A stretch of DNA of 64,000 bases from Ketogulonicigenium vulgare WSH-001 (lineage in GTDB: Bacteria; Pseudomonadota; Alphaproteobacteria; Rhodobacterales; Rhodobacteraceae): assembly GCF_000223375.1 (NCBI RefSeq), contig NC_017384.1:310001-374000 (forward strand), written 5' to 3'. The notes under the pieces are model-generated. The model did no database searches. It was not told the origin of the DNA and saw only the letters and a program-made list of their open reading frames with translations. Shown piece after piece: positions 55,561 through 64,000 of this stretch (within the stretch, counting starts at the first letter, position 1; each line of letters starts with the position of its first letter). Position numbers and translations under genes: made by a program.

Positions 55561-55772
55561 CGCCATTCTCCCTTGTCGTTCCGCCGCCCGCAGCGGGCTT
55601 TCGTAATCGTGAGACGCAGATTGCCCAAGCGTCAATGCCAGCCTTCACTTGTCCAGCTTTCGATTATCAACGACAAAAATCAAATACGAAGCATATCGCG
55701 CGCCATGAAATTGCGTGCAAAATTCGAATATGCACACAGACACAGCATTGAACGTGCAGTGAAAGGGCAGGA

Positions 55773-56099
55773 ATGAAATTCATCGGATTATCAAATTGCG
55801 ACACGTGTAAAAAAGCACGCACGGCAATTGCCGCGGCAGGGCTGCCGATCGAGATCACGGATATTCGCAAAGACGGGCTGGATCAGGCGCTGATTTCCAG
55901 CATTTTGGACGCGCATGGCGATAGCGCGATCAACAAATCCTCGACCACATGGCGCGGATTGTCCGACGACGAAAAAGAAAAGCCGGCGGCGGAATTGCTG
56001 GCGGCCTATCCGACATTGCTGAAACGCCCGGCCATCTTGAAAGACGGCATGTGGCATTTGGGGTGGAAGCCCGCACAGCAACAGGCGGTGCTGGACTAA
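55773..56099 (+). CDS. ArsC/Spx-family thioredoxin-fold protein (YffB-like)
   Basis: A 108-residue protein with the ArsC-like fold. It keeps a C9-x-x-C12 pair (SNCDTCKKA), the KSSTTWRGL segment and RPAILKDG. This matches the YffB group of glutathione-dependent reductase-like proteins rather than true arsenate reductase in an ars operon. No arsenic genes are nearby. The ATG lies just after a GGGCAGGA ribosome-binding site. Confidence 0.85.
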   Translation: MKFIGLSNCDTCKKARTAIAAAGLPIEITDIRKDGLDQALISSILDAHGDSAINKSSTTWRGLSDDEKEKPAAELLAAYPTLLKRPAILKDGMWHLGWKPAQQQAVLD

Positions 56100-56125
56100 A
56101 AAGGGGGGCGATATCGCCCCCCCTT
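56100..56125. terminator. Bidirectional terminator between yffB-like gene and thrS
   Basis: AAGGGGGGCG and CGCCCCCCCTT around an ATAT loop, immediately after the YffB-like stop and 6 bp past the convergent thrS stop. AA/TT flanks on both sides allow action in both directions. Confidence 0.75.
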
Positions 56126-56130
56126 AATCG

Positions 56131-58077
56131 TTACGCCAGATCGGGCGGCAGCGCCGAGGCGCGGGTTTCGGCCAAGATCGCATCCAGCGACATGGTCGCG
56201 GTCTGGTTCTCGCCCAGACGGCGGACGGTCACGGTGCGCTCCTCGACCTCGCGGGCGCCGATCGCCAGGATCAGCGGCACTTTGCCCAGGCTATGCTCGC
56301 GCACTTTGTAGTTGATCTTCTCGTTGCGGGTGTCGGCCTCGGCGCGGACGCCGGCGGCGGAAAGTGCCGCCACAACCTCGTGGACGTAATCATCCGCATC
56401 CGAGACGATCGAGGCGACGACCACTTGGCGCGGGGCCAGCCAGAAGGGCAGCTTGCCGGCAAAGTTCTCGATCAAGATGCCCACGAACCGCTCGAACGAT
56501 CCAAGGCAGGCGCGGTGCAGCATGATCGGGCGATGTTTCGCGCCGTCTTGGCCGATGTAATTGGCGTCCAAACGCTCGGGCAGGTTGGGGTCGACCTGCA
56601 GTGTGCCGCATTGCCAGTCGCGGCCGATGGCGTCGGTCAGCACGAATTCCAGCTTTGGCCCGTAAAACGCGCCTTCGCCTTCTTGCAGCTCGTAATCATA
56701 ACCGGCCTTGCGGCAGGCATTGCCCAACGACTGCTCGGCGTGATCCCAGCTTTCTTCGGTGCCGATGCGCTTTTCAGGGCGGGTCGACAGCTTCACGCGC
56801 CAGCTTTCAAAGCCGAGATCGGCATAGACGCTGGCCAGAAATTCGATGAATTTCTTGGTTTCCGATTCAATCTGATCTTCGGTGCAGAAGATATGCCCGT
56901 CGTCCTGCGTAAAGCCGCGCACGCGCATAATGCCGTGCAGCGCGCCCGACGGCTCATACCGCGCACAGGACCCAAACTCGGCCATGCGCAGCGGCAATTC
57001 GCGATAGGATTTCAGCCCGTGGTTAAAGATCTGCACATGGCAGGGGCAGTTCATCGGCTTAAGCGCGTTGACCACCTTTTCCTTGGCGCCTTCCTCGTCC
57101 ACCTCGACGATGAACATATTGTCGCGATAGTTCTCCCAGTGGCCGGATTTCTCCCACAGCACGCGGTTTACCACTTGGGGGGTGTTCACCTCGACATAGC
57201 CGTCCTTGCGTTGGCGGCGGCGCATGTAATCTTGCAGCGCGGTATAGACCGTCCAGCCGTTCGGATGCCAGAACACCTGACCGGGGGCCTCCTCCTGCAT
57301 GTGGAACAGATCCATCTCGCGGCCAAGGCGGCGGTGGTCGCGTTTGGCGGCCTCCTCCAGCATGGTCATATGCGCCTTCAGATCCTCGCGGTTGCGGAAG
57401 GCGACGCCATAGATGCGCTGCAGCATCGGGCGGCTGCTGTCACCCAGCCAATAGGCACCGGCGACATGGGTCAGCTTGAACCCGTCAGCGGGCACTTGGC
57501 CGGTGCTTTGCAGGTGCGGGCCGCGGCACAGATCCTGCCAATCGCCGTGCCAATACATGCGCAAAGGCTCGTCGCCCGGAATGCGGTTCACCAATTCGAT
57601 CTTATAGGGCTCGCCGCGATCCTCGTAATAGGCGAGGGCGCGGGCGCGCTCCCACACTTCGGTGCGGACAGGCTCGCGCGCGTTGATGATCTTTTTCATC
57701 TGCGCCTCGATCGCGCCCAGATCTTCGGGGGTAAAGGGCTCGGCGCGGTCAAAGTCATAGAACCAGCCGTAATCGCGGACGGGGCCGATGGTGACTTTCA
57801 CATCGGGCCAGATCTCTTGCACGGCGCGCGCCATGATATGCGCCAGGTCGTGGCGGATCAGCTCTAGCGCGGGGGCTTCGTCCTTCATCGTGTTCAGCGC
57901 GATGGAGGCATCTGCGGTGATCGGCCATTGCAGATCCCAATGCTGGCCATCCAGCTGTGCGGAAATCGCGGCCTTTGCCAGCGATTTCGAGATCGACTCG
58001 GCGACGGCAGCGGCGGTGATCCCGGCGGGATATTCGCGTTTGTTACCATCAGGGAATGTCAGGGAAATAAGGCTCAT
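56131..58077 (-). CDS. thrS: Threonyl-tRNA synthetase
   Basis: A 648-residue class II synthetase. The N-terminal TGS domain ([20 protein letters not shown]) precedes the editing domain with the [12 protein letters not shown] motif. The catalytic core contains [29 protein letters not shown] and [12 protein letters not shown]. The C-terminal anticodon domain includes WLAPRQVVV. Full length and all motifs present. Confidence 0.97.
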   Translation of the reverse strand: MSLISLTFPDGNKREYPAGITAAAVAESISKSLAKAAISAQLDGQHWDLQWPITADASIALNTMKDEAPALELIRHDLAHIMARAVQEIWPDVKVTIGPVRDYGWFYDFDRAEPFTPEDLGAIEAQMKKIINAREPVRTEVWERARALAYYEDRGEPYKIELVNRIPGDEPLRMYWHGDWQDLCRGPHLQSTGQVPADGFKLTHVAGAYWLGDSSRPMLQRIYGVAFRNREDLKAHMTMLEEAAKRDHRRLGREMDLFHMQEEAPGQVFWHPNGWTVYTALQDYMRRRQRKDGYVEVNTPQVVNRVLWEKSGHWENYRDNMFIVEVDEEGAKEKVVNALKPMNCPCHVQIFNHGLKSYRELPLRMAEFGSCARYEPSGALHGIMRVRGFTQDDGHIFCTEDQIESETKKFIEFLASVYADLGFESWRVKLSTRPEKRIGTEESWDHAEQSLGNACRKAGYDYELQEGEGAFYGPKLEFVLTDAIGRDWQCGTLQVDPNLPERLDANYIGQDGAKHRPIMLHRACLGSFERFVGILIENFAGKLPFWLAPRQVVVASIVSDADDYVHEVVAALSAAGVRAEADTRNEKINYKVREHSLGKVPLILAIGAREVEERTVTVRRLGENQTATMSLDAILAETRASALPPDLA

Positions 58078-58240
58078 GGCCTATAGCTCCTCGTCGGTTT
58101 GGCGCCCACTGAACGCCCGGTTGCGGGTTATGTGTGCGCGCTTTGTGATACTGGCGCGCGCTGACGTCAAGGGGGCGTCTAGGCTTGTCTTTGTCGCCGA
58201 TCAGGGCCAGTTTCAGCACAGTATTTCCCAGGAGGCCGCC

Positions 58241-58978
58241 ATGATCGAACGTTTCACCACCTCCGAGGGGCGCGAGATCGCCTTTGAACACCTGCCCGCA
58301 AAGGGGCCGACCGTCATGTTCTGCGGCGGCTACCGCTCGGATATGGAGGGGACAAAGGCCATCGCCCTGCGCGAGATGACGGCCGACAAGGGCCTCGGGT
58401 TTATGCGGTTCGATTATTCGGGCCATGGCGTATCCGGCGGCGTGTTCGAGGATGGATCGATCGGTGATTGGGCGGCGGATGCGCGCGCGGTCATGGCGCG
58501 GATCGACGGGCCGGTGGTGCTGGTCGGCTCATCCATGGGCGGCTGGATTTCCCTGCTGCTGGCACGCGCTTTTCCCGAGCGGATCAAGGGGCTGGTGACC
58601 ATCGCCGCTGCCCCTGATTTTACCGAGGATCTGGTCTGGCCGCGCCTGTCGCCCGAGGAACAAGCCCAGATGCAGCGCTTTGGCAAGGTGCTGCGCCCCT
58701 CGGAATACGGCGATCCCTATCCCTATACCTGGAAGCTGATCGAGGACGGCAGGCGTAATCTGGTGCTGCGCAGCCCGCTGCATCTGCCATTCCCGACCCG
58801 GTTCTTGCAAGGCACGGCGGATGTCGATGTGCCCCCTCAGGTCGCCTATCGCCTGCTGGATCATGTCACCGGCGGTGATATCCGCCTGAAAGTGGTCAAA
58901 GGCGCCGATCACCGCTTTTCCACGCCCGCCTGCCTGCGCATGATCGAGGCGGCCGTCGCCAAGGTTGCCCAGGACTGA
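58241..58978 (+). CDS. Alpha/beta hydrolase
   Basis: A 245-residue alpha/beta-hydrolase-fold protein. The nucleophile elbow G96-S-S98-M-G100 places Ser98; the catalytic His is likely in GADHRFSTP near the C-terminus. AGGAGG before ATG 58241 gives a confident start. It resembles small serine esterases or depalmitoylase-like hydrolases; the substrate is unknown. Its stop overlaps the priA ATG (TGATG). Confidence 0.88.
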   Translation: MIERFTTSEGREIAFEHLPAKGPTVMFCGGYRSDMEGTKAIALREMTADKGLGFMRFDYSGHGVSGGVFEDGSIGDWAADARAVMARIDGPVVLVGSSMGGWISLLLARAFPERIKGLVTIAAAPDFTEDLVWPRLSPEEQAQMQRFGKVLRPSEYGDPYPYTWKLIEDGRRNLVLRSPLHLPFPTRFLQGTADVDVPPQVAYRLLDHVTGGDIRLKVVKGADHRFSTPACLRMIEAAVAKVAQD

Positions 58979-61157
58979 TGGAGCCTGATTTCCCCGCAGG
59001 CGCGCTGGTGGCGGTTCTAACCGCCCAGCCCATCGACCGGATGCTGGATTATCGCGCGCCCGAAGGCGGCTGCGATATCGGCGCGCTGGTCGAGGTGCCC
59101 TTGGGGCCGCGCAAAGTGCTGGGCGTTGTTTGGGGGCCGGGGCAGGGCGGCTTTGACCCCGCCAAGGCGCGCAGCATTCTGCGCCTGCATGATGTGCCGC
59201 CCTTGCGCGACGAGATGCGCCGCTTTTTGGAAAAGGTGGCCGATTACACGCTGACCCCGATGTTCCAGATGCTGCGCATGACGGTGCGCGCCCCCGCGCT
59301 CGAGGATGCGGTGCGGCTGGTCTATCGCGCCACCGGCGCTGTGCCCGATCGCATGACGCCTGCGCGCGAAAAAGTGCTGCAAGTGATGCGCGATTTTGGC
59401 GGGTTGTCGTTCACACTGGGTGAGCTTGCCGGGGCTGCGGATGTGACGCCCTCGGTGATCAAGGGTCTCGTGAAAGCGGGCGCGATATCCGAGGAGGTCG
59501 CCCCAAAGGATCTGCCGTTCCAGCGCCTGAACCCCGCCCATCCCGGCAAGGCGCTGACTGATGAGCAGACCGCTGCCGCAGATGCCCTGCGCACCTCGGT
59601 GCGCAGCGGGCAATATGGCACGACGCTGCTGAAAGGGGTGACGGGATCGGGCAAGACCGAAGTTTACCTCGAGGCGGTGGCCGAAACCTTGCGCGCGGGC
59701 CGTCAGGCCTTGGTGCTGCTGCCTGAAATCGCGCTGTCGGGTGAATTCCTGCGCCGCGTCGAGGAGCGTTTCGGCGCGCGCCCCGCTGAATGGCATTCTG
59801 GCATCACCATGACCGAACGCCGCCGCGTCTGGAAGATGATCGGGACGGGCGATGCGCAGGTGGTGGTGGGTGCGCGATCCGCATTGTTCCTGCCGTTCCA
59901 AGACCTTGGGCTGATCGTGGTCGATGAGGAGCATGACGGATCATATAAACAGGGCGATGGCGTGCTGTATAACGCGCGCGACATGGCGGTGCTGCGCGCC
60001 AGTTTGAATGCGGCGCAGGTGGTGCTGGCCTCGGCCACGCCCAGCCTCGAGACATGGGTGAATGCCGATACGGGCAAATACGCCCGCATCACGCTGGATG
60101 CGCGCTTTGGCGTGGCCGTGATGCCCGATATGCGCCCCATCGATATGCGGGCCGAGAAGCTGCCGGGCGGGCGCTGGATTTCCCCCACCTTGCAGGGCGC
60201 GATTCTGAACAGGATGAAAAAGGGCGAGCAATCGCTGCTGTTCCTGAACCGGCGCGGTTTTGCGCCGGTGACCCTGTGCCGCGCCTGCGGCCAGCAGGTC
60301 GCCTGCGATCACTGCGATGCACGCATGGTCGAGCACCGCTTTCAGAACCGCCTTGTCTGCCACCAATGCGGCGCGAACCGCCCCGTTCCAGACGCCTGTC
60401 CCTCCTGCGGTGTCGAGGGCAAAATGGTGCCCGTCGGCCCCGGTGTCGAGCGGTTGGAGGAAGAGGTGAAAGCCGTCTTTCCCGAGGCCCGCGCCACTGT
60501 ACTATCGTCTGACCTGTTCGGCACCGCCCGCGCGCTAAAAGATCGGATTGCCGAGATTGCGGCGGGCGGGGCGGATATCATCATCGGCACCCAGATCGTG
60601 GCCAAGGGGCATAACTTTCCAAAGCTTACGCTGGTCGGCGTCATCGACGCGGATCTGGGACTGCAAGGGTCGGATCTGCGCGCCGCCGAAAAGACCTTTC
60701 AACTGATGCGGCAGGTGGCGGGACGGGCGGGCGGGCCGAGGCGCCGGGCGTCGCGCTGCTGCAAACCTATCAACCCGAACATCCGGTGCTGCGCGCGATC
60801 ATGTCGGGCGATGACGAGGGGTTCTGGCAGGCCGAGGCCGATCAGCGCCATGCGGCGGGCGTGCCGCCCTTTGGCCGGATGGCGGGGGTGATTATCTCGT
60901 CCCCGGATTTGCAGGCGGCGTTCGATGTCGGCAACCGGCTGGCGCGCAACGCAGGCCCGCTGTTGCAGGTCGGGGCCGAGGTTTACGGCCCTGCGCCTGC
61001 GCCTATTGCCCGCGTGCGGGGGCGGCACCGCGTGCGGCTGCTGGTCAAAGCCGCGAAAGGCGCCGCGCTGCAGGCCGCGCTGGCCCAGTGGATCGCCATC
61101 CCGCTGCCGCCCGATCTGCGGCTGACCATTGACATTGACCCACAATCTTTCTTGTAA
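58978..61157 (+). CDS. priA: Primosomal helicase PriA, interrupted by a one-base frameshift
   Basis: The superfamily 2 helicase PriA restarts stalled replication forks. The first frame (58978-60891) has Walker A GVTGSGKTE, VVDEEHDGSYK, and the zinc cysteines in CRACGQQVACDHC and CHQCG...CPSC. The rest, GVALLQTYQPEHPVLRAIMS and the C-terminal domain ending DPQSFL, continues in the next frame to 61157. One C appears to be missing near 60732 in a CGGGCGGGCGGGCC tract, exactly at helicase motif VI (QVAGRAG then R lost). Restoring it gives about 726 residues, the normal length. A sequencing error is likelier than loss of an important gene. Confidence 0.88.
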
Positions 61158-61229
61158 GGCAAAGCCGTCGCAATCCGCGACAAGACCACCTATATCTAGG
61201 CCAACCCGATTCATTGAAAGGCAAATGCC

Positions 61230-61877
61230 ATGTTTTCGCTTTTTGGCGCCAAGGATGTCATGGTGGCTCCGCAAGACGCCCTGCCGGGCCGTGCAAACGC
61301 CATTCAGACCGCGCAAACCCATTTCGTCAACGGCTCTGACCTGCACAAAGTGCCGGCTGGCATGGAAGTTGCCATGTTCGGCGCGGGGTGTTTCTGGGGG
61401 GTCGAGCGCCTGTTCTGGGAGCTGCCGGGTGTCTATTCGACCTCGGTCGGTTACGCGGGCGGCTATACGCCGAACCCGACCTATGAAGAGGTCTGCACCG
61501 GCCTCACCGGTCATACCGAAGTTGTCCGTATCGTCTTTGATCCGGCAAAGATCAGCTTTGACGATCTGATGAAGACATTTTGGGAAAACCACGATCCGAC
61601 CCAAGGCATGCGTCAGGGCGGCGATAAGGGCACGCAGTACCGCTCGGCCATCTATACCTATAGCGGCGCACAAAAAGATGCGGCGCTGGCCGCGCGTGAG
61701 GCTTATGGCGCGCGTCTGGCCGCCGCAGGTTTTGGCGCGGTGACGACCGAGGTGCTGTCGGTGCCGAACTATTTCTATGCCGAGGATTACCACCAGCAAT
61801 ATCTGGCCAAGAACCCCGATGGTTACTGCGGCATCGCAGGCACGGGCGTCACTTGCCCGATCGGCCTTGGCGTTTAA
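61230..61877 (+). CDS. msrA: Peptide methionine (S)-S-oxide reductase
   Basis: A 215-residue repair enzyme reducing S-methionine sulfoxide in proteins. The catalytic cysteine is C54 in [12 protein letters not shown]; resolving cysteines C200 and C209 lie in the C-terminal tail. [19 protein letters not shown] and [19 protein letters not shown] are conserved. No secretion signal, so cytoplasmic. MsrB is not present nearby. Confidence 0.96.
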   Translation: MFSLFGAKDVMVAPQDALPGRANAIQTAQTHFVNGSDLHKVPAGMEVAMFGAGCFWGVERLFWELPGVYSTSVGYAGGYTPNPTYEEVCTGLTGHTEVVRIVFDPAKISFDDLMKTFWENHDPTQGMRQGGDKGTQYRSAIYTYSGAQKDAALAAREAYGARLAAAGFGAVTTEVLSVPNYFYAEDYHQQYLAKNPDGYCGIAGTGVTCPIGLGV

Positions 61878-61892
61878 CGGAAAGACGACTTT

Positions 61893-62756
61893 ATGACGAT
61901 GTATTCGGCCCATACGACCCTGCCTGATCAAGACAGCGCCGAGGCGCTGGGCGAGGCGCTGGAGGATCTGGAACCCTTTGGCGTTGGTGTATTCGAGATC
62001 GAGGACGGCTCGGGCCTATACGAGATCGGTGTTCATTTCGAAGAGCAGCCCGACGAGATCATCCTCGATCTGCTGGCCGCAAGCTTTGGCGCGAAACCCT
62101 TTGTCGTCTCGGAAGTGCCGGATGTCGACTGGGTCGCCAAGGTCAAGCGCGAGCTGTCCCCCGTCGAGGCGGGCCGCTTTTTCGTCTATGGCGGCCATGA
62201 TGCCGACAAAGTCCCCGAAGGCCGCTTGCCGCTGTTGATCGAGGCCGCAATGGCCTTTGGCACCGGCCACCATGGCACGACGCTGGGCTGCCTGCGCGCG
62301 CTGGACCGGCTGGAGACCCAAGGGTTCAAATCCGCGAACACCGCCGATATCGGCGCGGGTACCGCTGTTCTGGCGATGGCCGCGGCGCATCTGTGGCCTG
62401 AAACGGTTGTGGCGGGCGATATCGACCCCGTCGCCGTTGATGTCGCCGCCGCCAATGCCGAGGCGAACGGTATGAAGGGTCGCGTCATCTGTGTCGAAGC
62501 CGCAGGCTTTGATGCTGCCGAGATTCGCGCCCGTGCGCCGTTCGAGCTGGTCTTTGCCAATATCCTGAAAGGCCCGCTGGTCGCCCTTGCCCCCGAAATG
62601 GGCGGCAATGTCGTGTCGGGCGGCGTCATCATCTTGTCGGGTATCCTCAACGAGCAGGCCGATAGCGTGATCGAGGTCTATAACACCGCTGGTTTCACGC
62701 TGAAATGGCGTGACGAGGTGACGGACTGGACCACGCTGACGATGGTGAAAAACTAA
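61893..62756 (+). CDS. prmA: Ribosomal protein L11 methyltransferase
   Basis: A 287-residue SAM-dependent methyltransferase that trimethylates L11. A short N-terminal substrate domain precedes the Rossmann domain with DIGAGTAVLAMAAA and VFANILKGPL (the NIL variant of the NPPF-like motif). GTGHHGTT ahead of it is characteristic of PrmA. It begins 15 bp after msrA and is followed by a terminator. Confidence 0.94.
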   Translation: MTMYSAHTTLPDQDSAEALGEALEDLEPFGVGVFEIEDGSGLYEIGVHFEEQPDEIILDLLAASFGAKPFVVSEVPDVDWVAKVKRELSPVEAGRFFVYGGHDADKVPEGRLPLLIEAAMAFGTGHHGTTLGCLRALDRLETQGFKSANTADIGAGTAVLAMAAAHLWPETVVAGDIDPVAVDVAAANAEANGMKGRVICVEAAGFDAAEIRARAPFELVFANILKGPLVALAPEMGGNVVSGGVIILSGILNEQADSVIEVYNTAGFTLKWRDEVTDWTTLTMVKN

Positions 62757-62760
62757 TAAA

Positions 62761-62788
62761 AAGGGCGGCCATCGGGGCCGCCCTTTTC
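62761..62788. terminator. Intrinsic terminator between prmA and rodA
   Basis: AAGGGCGGCC (62761-62770), loop ATCGG, GGCCGCCCTT (62776-62785), then TTC. It touches the stop of the convergent rodA gene and has A-rich sequence upstream, so it can act on both transcripts. Confidence 0.85.
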
Positions 62789-63927
62789 TATCTCGGCCGA
62801 TGCACATGGGCGCTTTGCAGCAGCCCAAATGCCGCCAGCATCACCATCAACTGTGATCCGCCATAAGACACCAGCGGCAGCGGCACGCCCACCACGGGGG
62901 CAAGTCCCATCACCATCATCATATTCACCGCAAATAGCGTGAAGAACGTCGCCGAAATCCCCACGATCATCAGCGAGGCATAGCGGTCACGGTTCGACAG
63001 CGCCGATGAGATGCAAAAGAACATCACCAGCGCATATAGCGACAGCAGCGTGATCGAGCCGATAAAGCCGAATTCTTCCGCCAGCGTGTTAAAGATAAAG
63101 TCCGTCTGCTTTTCCGGCAGGAAGTTCAGTCGCGACTGCGTGCCCTGCATAAAGCCGCGCCCCGTCAGGCCCCCAGATCCCAGCGCAATCGTCGCCTGAT
63201 TGATATTGTAACCCGCGCCCAGAGGGTCATTTGCAGGGTTCAGGAACGTGTCGATCCGGCGGTATTGGTAATCGTGCAGGAATTGCCAACTGGTGCCGCG
63301 CGCTGCGAAAATCGCCCAAACCCCGCCTGCCGCTGCGCTGACGACCGTTGCGAAATAGGCCCAATGCACGCCCGCGACCCACATCATAATGCCGCCCGTC
63401 ATGATGATCAGCATCGATGTGCCAAGGTTCGGCTGCAAGAACACCAGCCCCGCCGGGATCAGGATCAGCAGCACCGGCAGCAGCACCCAAAACGGATGCG
63501 AGACCTTTTTCACCGGCAGCCAGTCATAATAGGCCGCCAGCATCATCACCATGGCGATCTTGGCAGGCTCGGAGGGCTGGATGCGGATCGGCCCCAGTTC
63601 CAGCCAGCGCTGCGCGCCCATGCCGACATGGCCGAACAATTCCACCCCGACCAGCAGCGCCAGTGCGATCAGGTAGAAGATGATGGACATATTCTTCCAG
63701 ATCCAGATCGGCACCATCGCGATGACGAACATCGCCACCATGCCGACGGCGAAACGCTTCATCTGCGGCTCGGCCCAGGTTTCCATCCGCCCGCCGGCAA
63801 TGGAATAGAGCATCAAAAAGCCCGCGCTGCACAGGGCGACCACCAACAAGATGATCGGCCAGTTCAGGTAAAGCAGCTTGCGGATGCCCGTGGGCACAGA
63901 GCGCAGGTTGTAATTCAGATAGGTCAT
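62788..63927 (-). CDS. rodA: Rod-shape peptidoglycan polymerase RodA
   Basis: A 379-residue SEDS-family membrane glycosyltransferase that polymerises lipid II during cell elongation. About ten hydrophobic segments are visible. Family elements are WLELGPIRIQPSEPAKIAMV, FLQPNLGTSML and the C-terminal GVPLPLVSYGGSQLM. Its ATG overlaps the stop of the partial PBP2 gene as ATGA, the classical mrdA-mrdB pair. Confidence 0.96.
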   Translation of the reverse strand: MTYLNYNLRSVPTGIRKLLYLNWPIILLVVALCSAGFLMLYSIAGGRMETWAEPQMKRFAVGMVAMFVIAMVPIWIWKNMSIIFYLIALALLVGVELFGHVGMGAQRWLELGPIRIQPSEPAKIAMVMMLAAYYDWLPVKKVSHPFWVLLPVLLILIPAGLVFLQPNLGTSMLIIMTGGIMMWVAGVHWAYFATVVSAAAGGVWAIFAARGTSWQFLHDYQYRRIDTFLNPANDPLGAGYNINQATIALGSGGLTGRGFMQGTQSRLNFLPEKQTDFIFNTLAEEFGFIGSITLLSLYALVMFFCISSALSNRDRYASLMIVGISATFFTLFAVNMMMVMGLAPVVGVPLPLVSYGGSQLMVMLAAFGLLQSAHVHRPR

Positions 63928-64000
63928 GCGCGGTTCTGATGGGCGCGGTCGCGGGCTTCCATCAGGGCCCGGACGCGGTTTTGAATTTCCTCGGCCCGGC
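63924..64000 (-). CDS. mrdA: Penicillin-binding protein 2, C-terminal fragment
   Basis: Only the last 24 residues are in the window, reading AEEIQNRVRALMEARDRAHQ and then NRA before TGA. The fragment has no motif of its own. The assignment rests on its position, a 4-bp overlap with rodA, and on the charged helical tail usual for PBP2. The remainder lies beyond 64000. Confidence 0.65.
   Translation of the reverse strand, partial: RAEEIQNRVRALMEARDRAHQNRA

Noticed and set aside
55773..56099. Arsenate reductase for arsenic resistance
   Set aside because: The fold matches ArsC but the sequence fits the YffB group, and no arsR, arsB or acr3 gene is nearby.
56293..57867. A 524-codon plus-strand open frame inside thrS
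   Set aside because: Antisense to a complete threonyl-tRNA synthetase; no recognisable domain.
1..64000. tRNA, rRNA, CRISPR, insertion sequences, prophage or attachment sites
   Set aside because: I looked in the intergenic spacers and saw no cloverleaf, repeat-spacer array, transposase, integrase or target-site duplication; a tRNAscan-type search would settle small RNAs.

Overview
The window is chromosomal DNA from a GC-rich alphaproteobacterium, most likely of the order Rhodobacterales. This rests on the aa3 oxidase order ctaC-ctaB-small gene-ctaG-ctaE with ctaD absent, a SAM/SAH-type riboswitch in front of metK, the overall codon use, and several protein types I associate with that order. 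I cannot fix the genus. Genes are packed tightly, many overlap by 1-4 bp, and no stretch longer than about 300 bp lacks a gene. I saw no rRNA, tRNA, CRISPR array, insertion sequence or prophage.

Layout. 1-5512 (minus): a dipeptide-type ABC importer (binding protein, two permeases, a fused double ATPase) ending in a cut-off serine hydrolase. 5616-8267 (minus): quinone-linked D-lactate dehydrogenase and an unrecognised 288-residue protein. 8429-15407 (plus): miaB, then phoH-ybeY-CorC-like gene-lnt, then riboswitch-metK and a small SH3 lipoprotein. 15408-23413 (minus): an eight-gene operon for uptake and probable gamma-glutamylation of an amine or polyamine: a polar amino acid type ABC importer, two glutamine synthetase-like ligases, a class I amidotransferase and a PuuB-like oxidase. 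23529-33028 (mixed): rlmJ, pyrG, secG, purA, thiamine pyrophosphokinase, purD, xseA, tldD. 33251-37707 (plus): cytochrome c oxidase subunits II and III, heme O synthase, assembly factors, SURF1. 37710-42360 (plus): thrC, an M16 protease, a GNAT acetyltransferase and a GlcD-like FAD oxidoreductase. 42357-43761 (minus): apt and MTA phosphorylase.

43875-55314 (plus) is the most distinctive region. A large MalT-like LuxR regulator is followed by a five-gene dipeptide-type ABC importer, a hydantoinase/oxoprolinase-family protein and two tandem DUF917 paralogues. The eight transport and enzyme genes are almost gapless and end in a strong terminator. I read this as an uptake-and-degradation unit for a small cyclic amide, possibly hydantoin- or thiohydantoin-like. 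The substrate is inference.

55354-64000: a cold-shock protein, an ArsC/YffB-like protein, thrS, an alpha/beta hydrolase, priA (reading frame broken by one base), msrA, prmA, rodA and the last codons of a penicillin-binding protein 2 gene.

Methyl metabolism recurs across the window: metK is under a SAM/SAH sensor, MTA phosphorylase with Apt recycles the by-product of polyamine synthesis, and MiaB, RlmJ and PrmA consume SAM. The regulatory features best supported by sequence are the metK riboswitch, several terminators, and structured leaders at 5545-5614 and 34151-34223.
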